Of a stretch of 64,000 nt of DNA, positions 60,254-64,000 are shown piece after piece (the first letter of the stretch is position 1; each line of letters begins with the position of its first letter). A program made the translations under genes and the position numbers. The notes below the pieces were generated by a model. The model searched no databases, was not told the origin of the DNA, and worked only from the letters and a program-made list of their open reading frames with translations. Source of the DNA: SZAS-103 sp038316385 (GTDB lineage: Bacteria > Pseudomonadota > Gammaproteobacteria > Xanthomonadales > Xanthomonadaceae); the NCBI GenBank assembly GCA_038316385.1, contig JBBQAN010000005.1:95619-159618 (forward strand). Direction: 5' to 3'.

Positions 60254-60870
60254 CGCCAGTCCTCCAGTTGTCTGCGCAGCGCTTCCATCGCGCGCGAGGT
60301 GTGGGTTTTCACGCTGCCTTCCGAACAGCCCATCACGCGTGCAGTATCGGCGACATTCAGGCCTTCCAGCACGCGCAACTGGTAAGCCTCGCGCTGTCGG
60401 CGCGGCAGCGCCTGCAACGCTGTGGACAGCGCCCGATAACTTTCGCGGTCGCTATGCAAATGCGCCGGTCCGGGCGTCGGGTCGGCGGGTTCCCAAACCG
60501 GGCTGTCGCCGTCAGCGTCCGCGGATCCCATCCAGCCGACCAGCACCGATCGCACGCGCCGGCGTCGGCGGATGTCCGTGATCCGGCTGTGCAGGACGCT
60601 CCAGAACAACGGCGACCATTCGACCGACGGCTTGTCGGCGTAGCGCTGCACCAGCTTGAGCATCGCATCCTGCACCGCGTCGAGCGCGTCTTCGCGATGC
60701 TTGAGTGCGATTTCGGCATGCCGGAACGCGCGTCGTTCGATTCCGGCGAGAAAAGCCGGGAGGCTTTCCGCGTACGGTGTCGCTGTCTGCATGCTGCCAT
60801 CCATCATGCGTCCATCATGCCTGCTTTGATTCGAAACTCCGGGCAACTTCATGACCTGCGACATACGCAT
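60250..60870 (-). CDS. ECF RNA polymerase sigma factor
   Basis: Up to 206 residues; the start is uncertain, with in-frame ATGs at 60870, 60864, 60852, 60807, 60804 and 60792. Sigma region 2 (AEIALKHREDALDAVQDAMLKLVQRYADKP) and region 4 (ALPRRQREAYQLRVLEGLNVADTARVMGCSEGSVKTHTSRAMEALRRQ) are clear, joined by an Arg-rich and Pro/Asp-rich linker. It belongs to the RpoE-like ECF group encoded with DUF3619 and DUF3106. It is the first gene of a coupled three-gene operon placed inside the pnt locus; its own signal is unknown. Confidence 0.9.
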   Translation of the reverse strand: MRMSQVMKLPGVSNQSRHDGRMMDGSMQTATPYAESLPAFLAGIERRAFRHAEIALKHREDALDAVQDAMLKLVQRYADKPSVEWSPLFWSVLHSRITDIRRRRRVRSVLVGWMGSADADGDSPVWEPADPTPGPAHLHSDRESYRALSTALQALPRRQREAYQLRVLEGLNVADTARVMGCSEGSVKTHTSRAMEALRRQLEDWR

Positions 60871-61050
60871 GACTGCAGCCTGTGCAAGCGTTCATTGCTA
60901 CGACGTGCCAATACTCGTGGACGACAACGCACCGGTTCGGCTGCGGTTGACACGCAGGCAGCGCGCGGCGCGCCGGCGCGGTTATGATGCGGATATGAGC
61001 ACTTGGGGAGTTCCGCATTTACGGAGTTCCGCACAACAACCGGAGGGGAC

Positions 61051-61359
61051 ATGAGCGACGGCTTTGTGGCGCTGTACATTTTCATGCTCGCGGCCATCTG
61101 CGGCCACGTGATCATCTCGCGCGTACCGGTCATCCTGCATACGCCGCTGATGTCGGGCTCGAACTTCGTGCACGGGATCGTGCTGGTCGGCGCGATGGTC
61201 GCGTTGGGACACGCCGAAACAACGCTGGAGACGGTGATCGGATTCATTGCGGTCCTGCTCGGCGCTGGTAACGCGGCCGGCGGCTACGTGGTGACCGAAC
61301 GCATGCTGGACATGTTCAAGTCTAGCCGACCCGCTCCCGGCAAGGCGGAAAGCCCATGA
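61051..61359 (+). CDS. pntAB: NAD(P) transhydrogenase subunit alpha part 2
   Basis: 102 residues from the ATG at 61051 (GGAGGGG upstream). Three to four membrane helices (FVALYIFMLAAICGHVIISRVP, FVHGIVLVGAMVAL, TVIGFIAVLLGAGNAAGGYVVTERML). The VTERML ending is typical of PntAB, a membrane part of the proton channel. The ATG of pntB overlaps its stop (ATGA), so the two are translated together. Confidence 0.94.
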   Translation: MSDGFVALYIFMLAAICGHVIISRVPVILHTPLMSGSNFVHGIVLVGAMVALGHAETTLETVIGFIAVLLGAGNAAGGYVVTERMLDMFKSSRPAPGKAESP

Positions 61360-62753
61360 CCGTCGCGGACTGGTTGCCGCTGCTGGTGCGCGCGAGTTAT
61401 CTGCTGGCCGCGCTGTTGTTCATCCTCGGGCTGCAACGCATGTCCTCACCGGTGACCGCGCGCAGCGGCATCCAGTGGGCCGGTGTCGGCATGGTCATCG
61501 CGACCGTGGCGACGTTCGCATTGCCAGGCATGCACAACCTGGCCTTGATCCTGGTCGCAGCGAGCATCGGCACGGTCATCGCGTGGGTGTCCGGAAAAAA
61601 AGTCGCGATTACCGATATGCCGCAGATGGTTGCGCTGTATAACGGCATGGGGGGCGGTTCGGCGGCTGGTATCGGCGCGGTGGAACTGATCCAGTTCGCG
61701 GCGGGCGAGCCTTCCACCAAGACGCAACTCGTGCTCGGCGTGATCGGTGCACTGATTGGTGCGATCTCGTTCTCCGGCTCGCTGATTGCGTTCGCCAAGT
61801 TGCAGGGCTGGATGGACAAGCGCTTTGTCTTCCCGGGCCAGAAGCTGTTCAACGGGCTGGTGTTCCTCGCGGCGATTGCACTCGGCATCGCAACTGTCCT
61901 TTGGTTGCAGCAGCCGGTGATCGTCGGCTTCTTCGTTGCGGCGATTGCGGTCGGTTTCCTGATGACGTTGCCGATCGGCGGCGCCGACATGCCGGTAGTG
62001 ATTTCCCTTTACAACGCGCTGACTGGCCTTGCGGTCGCGTTTGAAGGCTACGTGCTCGGCAACGAGACGCTGATCATTGCGGGCATGGTCGTCGGCGCTG
62101 CGGGTACGTTGCTAACCCAGTTGATGGCCAAGGCGATGAACCGCTCGCTCGCAAACGTACTGTTCGGCAACTTCGGCGCGGGCGGCGGCGAAGCGCAAGA
62201 AATCACGGGCTCGCAAAAGCCCATCGACGCGAGCGACGTCGCGGCGATGATGGCTTACGCCGAACGCGTGGTGATCGTGCCCGGTTACGGCATGGCGGTC
62301 GCCCAGGCGCAGCACAAGATTTGGGAGTTGACGCAACAACTCATCAAGCGCGGAGTGAAGGTCAAGTTCGCGATCCACCCGGTTGCCGGCCGCATGCCTG
62401 GCCACATGAATGTGCTGCTTGCCGAGGCTGGCGTGCCTTACGACCTGATCGCCGACATGGACGACATCAATCCCGAGTTCCCAAACACCGACGTCTCGCT
62501 GGTGATCGGTGCCAACGACGTGGTGAATCCGGCGGCACGCACCGACAAGGCCTCGCCGATCTACGGCATGCCGATCCTGGACGTGGTCAACTCGAAGAAC
62601 ACCGTCGTGATCAAGCGCGGCAAGGGCACCGGCTTCGCCGGCATCGAGAACGCGCTGTTTTACGCAGACAACACGCGCATGCTTTACGGCGATGGTGCAG
62701 AAGCGGCCGGACGGTTGGTTAGCGAACTCAAGGCGCTCGACGGCGGGCATTGA
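61356..62753 (+). CDS. pntB: NAD(P) transhydrogenase subunit beta
   Basis: 465 residues. N-terminal membrane domain of about nine helices (residues ~5-270), then the NADP-binding domain III: VVIVPGYGMAVAQAQHKIWELTQQLIKRGVKVKFAIHPVAGRMPGHMNVLLAEAGVPYDLIADMDDINPEF and KRGKGTGFAGIENALFY. It uses the proton gradient to reduce NADP+ with NADH. It follows pntAB with an ATGA overlap. Confidence 0.96.
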   Translation: MTVADWLPLLVRASYLLAALLFILGLQRMSSPVTARSGIQWAGVGMVIATVATFALPGMHNLALILVAASIGTVIAWVSGKKVAITDMPQMVALYNGMGGGSAAGIGAVELIQFAAGEPSTKTQLVLGVIGALIGAISFSGSLIAFAKLQGWMDKRFVFPGQKLFNGLVFLAAIALGIATVLWLQQPVIVGFFVAAIAVGFLMTLPIGGADMPVVISLYNALTGLAVAFEGYVLGNETLIIAGMVVGAAGTLLTQLMAKAMNRSLANVLFGNFGAGGGEAQEITGSQKPIDASDVAAMMAYAERVVIVPGYGMAVAQAQHKIWELTQQLIKRGVKVKFAIHPVAGRMPGHMNVLLAEAGVPYDLIADMDDINPEFPNTDVSLVIGANDVVNPAARTDKASPIYGMPILDVVNSKNTVVIKRGKGTGFAGIENALFYADNTRMLYGDGAEAAGRLVSELKALDGGH

Positions 62754-62816
62754 CGGGAACTGAGTCGGCTCGGCAGCGCAGACGCGCGACGCACACGGCG
62801 TCGGTACAATGGCGGC

Positions 62817-63368
62817 ATGTACAGCCGCAACAGCGAACCTTTCAAGCTCGAACGCGACTGCGCCGCCGTGCTGGTGCCGCAGGGCGAGCTCGTCACTCTG
62901 CCTGCGGGCAGCATCGGCTACATCTCGCAGGCGCTCGGCGGCAGCTATACGGTGTATATCGAAGGCAACCTGTTCCGGATCGCCGGCCAGGATGCCGATG
63001 CGCTCGGCAAGGAGCCGACCGAAGCGCCCGAATTGCCAGCCGATGCCAGCGACGACGACGTCGAGAAGCTGGTCTGGCGCCAATTGCGCACCTGTTTCGA
63101 CCCGGAGATCCCGATCAACGTCGTCGATCTCGGCCTTGTTTATGACTGCGAGATCGAACGCCTGGACGATGGCCGCCGCAAGGTCAACGTGCGCATGACC
63201 CTGACCGCGCCCGGCTGCGGGATGGGCGATATTCTGGTCAGTGACGTGACCGACAAGCTCGAACTGATCCCGACCGTCGCCGAAGCGGACGTGGACCTGG
63301 TGTTCGACCCACCATGGAACCAGAGCATGATGTCCGACGCCGCACGACTGGAAACCGGGATGTTCTAA
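62817..63368 (+). CDS. sufT: Fe-S cluster assembly protein SufT-like (DUF59/MIP18)
   Basis: 183 residues. The N-terminal part (LVPQGELVTLPAGSIGYISQALGGSYTVYIEGNLFRIAG) is the SufT-specific extension. The DUF59 domain follows: VWRQLRTCFDPEIPINVVDLGLVYDCEI ... VRMTLTAPGCGMGDILVSDV with the conserved Cys and the final DPPWNQSMMSDAARLETGMF. Helps Fe-S protein maturation. No suf genes adjoin it here. Confidence 0.92.
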   Translation: MYSRNSEPFKLERDCAAVLVPQGELVTLPAGSIGYISQALGGSYTVYIEGNLFRIAGQDADALGKEPTEAPELPADASDDDVEKLVWRQLRTCFDPEIPINVVDLGLVYDCEIERLDDGRRKVNVRMTLTAPGCGMGDILVSDVTDKLELIPTVAEADVDLVFDPPWNQSMMSDAARLETGMF

Positions 63369-63889
63369 CGGGATGTTCTGATCAGACGAAAGGTTCATTC
63401 ACTGATTGCAGGCGCGTTTCTTGCTGAACGTGTCTGCAAATTATTTTTATCCTCGTTCATAATCGAAACAAAATATTGCACTGCAGCAAATATCTTTAAA
63501 ATGTCTTTTTGTGGTGGATCGCCTCACTAGGGCGTATCGCGACTCATTAATGCTTTTCCTATCGCACTCTGAAATGGCTATGCGCAGCCGTCTTGCGATC
63601 GGCATGAACCATTGATCTCGCAAGATCCATTTGTGCATTGCACAAAATCATTAAAGATAATTAATTTTAGGCCGATTATCACGCTGTTAGCGTCACGCCG
63701 TTCGCATTGATGTACCCGCGAACGCGTCAAAGTTTTGAGTATTGTCACGCTGTGTGCATACGCAAGTAGAGGTTGCAACACGTATCGATGCGACGTTTGG
63801 ATGGACAAAGACAAGCATGGCCCGGCGCAGGGAATGCTCTCAACGCGGCGCAGCAGCGTCGCCCACCACACACACATCTGGGGTTCCGA
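63369..63889. other. Long AT-rich intergenic region
   Basis: 521 bases without a credible gene; the minus-strand frames here show no family similarity or ribosome binding sites. GC content drops sharply at about 63430-63670 (for example TTATTTTTATCC and AAAGATAATTAATTTTAGG), unlike the rest of the window. A perfect inverted repeat with a one-base centre lies at 63630. It probably carries the promoter and operators of the secreted protein gene at 63890. Confidence 0.6.
63630..63646. promoter_or_regulatory. Palindrome, possible operator
   Basis: TTTGTGCA T TGCACAAA, 8-bp arms with a one-base centre, 244 bases before the ATG at 63890. It lies in the AT-rich intergenic stretch. No T run, so not a terminator; a dimeric regulator site is plausible. 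Confidence 0.45.
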
Positions 63890-64000
63890 ATGAAATCGAC
63901 GTCAACAAGCATGCGTAAAACGACTCTTGCCCTCGCCGTGGTCGCGGCGCTTTGCAGTGCAGGGGCGATTGCCGCGCCGGTGTCCAAGGCGCCGGGGTAT
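63890..64000 (+). CDS. Secreted protein, N-terminal fragment
   Basis: Open frame from the ATG at 63890 to the window edge (37 codons). It begins with a long basic n-region (MKSTSTSMRKTT) and a hydrophobic core LALAVVAALCSAGAIAA with a likely cleavage site after AIAA, then PVSKAPGY. This is a signal peptide of an exported protein; the family cannot be told from the fragment. A second ATG at 63911 is possible. The large upstream gap suggests a strongly regulated gene. Confidence 0.6.
   Translation, partial: MKSTSTSMRKTTLALAVVAALCSAGAIAAPVSKAPGY

Noticed and set aside
63356..63379. Tandem duplication CGGGATGTTCTAA / CGGGATGTTCTGA at the sufT stop codon
   Set aside because: A 13-nt slippage duplication just after the stop; no function suggested beyond a second stop-like sequence.

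Overview
The window looks like a GC-rich gammaproteobacterial chromosome of the order Xanthomonadales, most likely Rhodanobacteraceae or a close relative. The clues are the class II DAHP synthase, the block thrS-infC-rpmI-rplT-pheS-pheT-ihfA-merR-tRNA-Pro, the DUF3619/DUF3106 sigma-factor operon and the DUF1631 protein. This placement is inferred from gene content; no rRNA is present to confirm it. I saw no prophage, insertion sequence or CRISPR array. Most of the window is core chromosome with a few accessory clusters.

Layout. 1-8 kb: end of dsbB, tspO, a class II DAHP synthase, a very large secreted BNR/sortilin-like beta-propeller protein, a DUF2127 membrane protein and typA/bipA. 8.1-10.3 kb: a 730-residue predicted lipoprotein whose last ~137 residues are a type IV pilin module, the oddest protein here. 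10.5-13.7 kb: ppiB and a coupled three-gene lipoprotein/M48 protease operon. 13.8-23.4 kb: an aminotransferase, then mdh-prpB-prpC, a GST, a SleB-like hydrolase, fadH and prpD. The prp genes and fadH together suggest breakdown of odd-chain and unsaturated fatty acids through propionyl-CoA and the methylcitrate cycle.

23.5-33.2 kb: an OmpA protein, a small secreted protein, then a seven-gene minus-strand lipid cluster (desaturase, flavin oxidoreductase, DUF1365, CFA synthase-like, DUF2878, DUF1295, second CFA-like methyltransferase). Three of its members are linked by 4-nt GTGA overlaps. This looks like a membrane fatty-acid modification pathway. A pseudouridine synthase is divergent from it. 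33.3-42.5 kb: accA, an unknown protein, a yjbEFGH/gfc-type exopolysaccharide export operon with a Wza-like lipoprotein, and a coupled class IV aminotransferase/sulfotransferase pair.

42.7-50.6 kb: the translation operon. Three points stand out: a terminator placed directly before thrS together with a possible Thr-Thr leader peptide, an ATC start codon for infC, and a ~33-residue insertion in PheT. 50.8-55.5 kb: a membrane protein, prolyl aminopeptidase, a secreted protein, a NUDIX hydrolase, a 5'-3' exonuclease and a nitroreductase. 55.7-64 kb: a DUF1631 protein and the proton-translocating transhydrogenase, whose pntAA is separated from pntAB-pntB by an oppositely oriented ECF sigma-factor operon. 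Then come sufT, a long AT-rich intergenic region with a palindrome, and the start of a secreted protein cut by the window edge.
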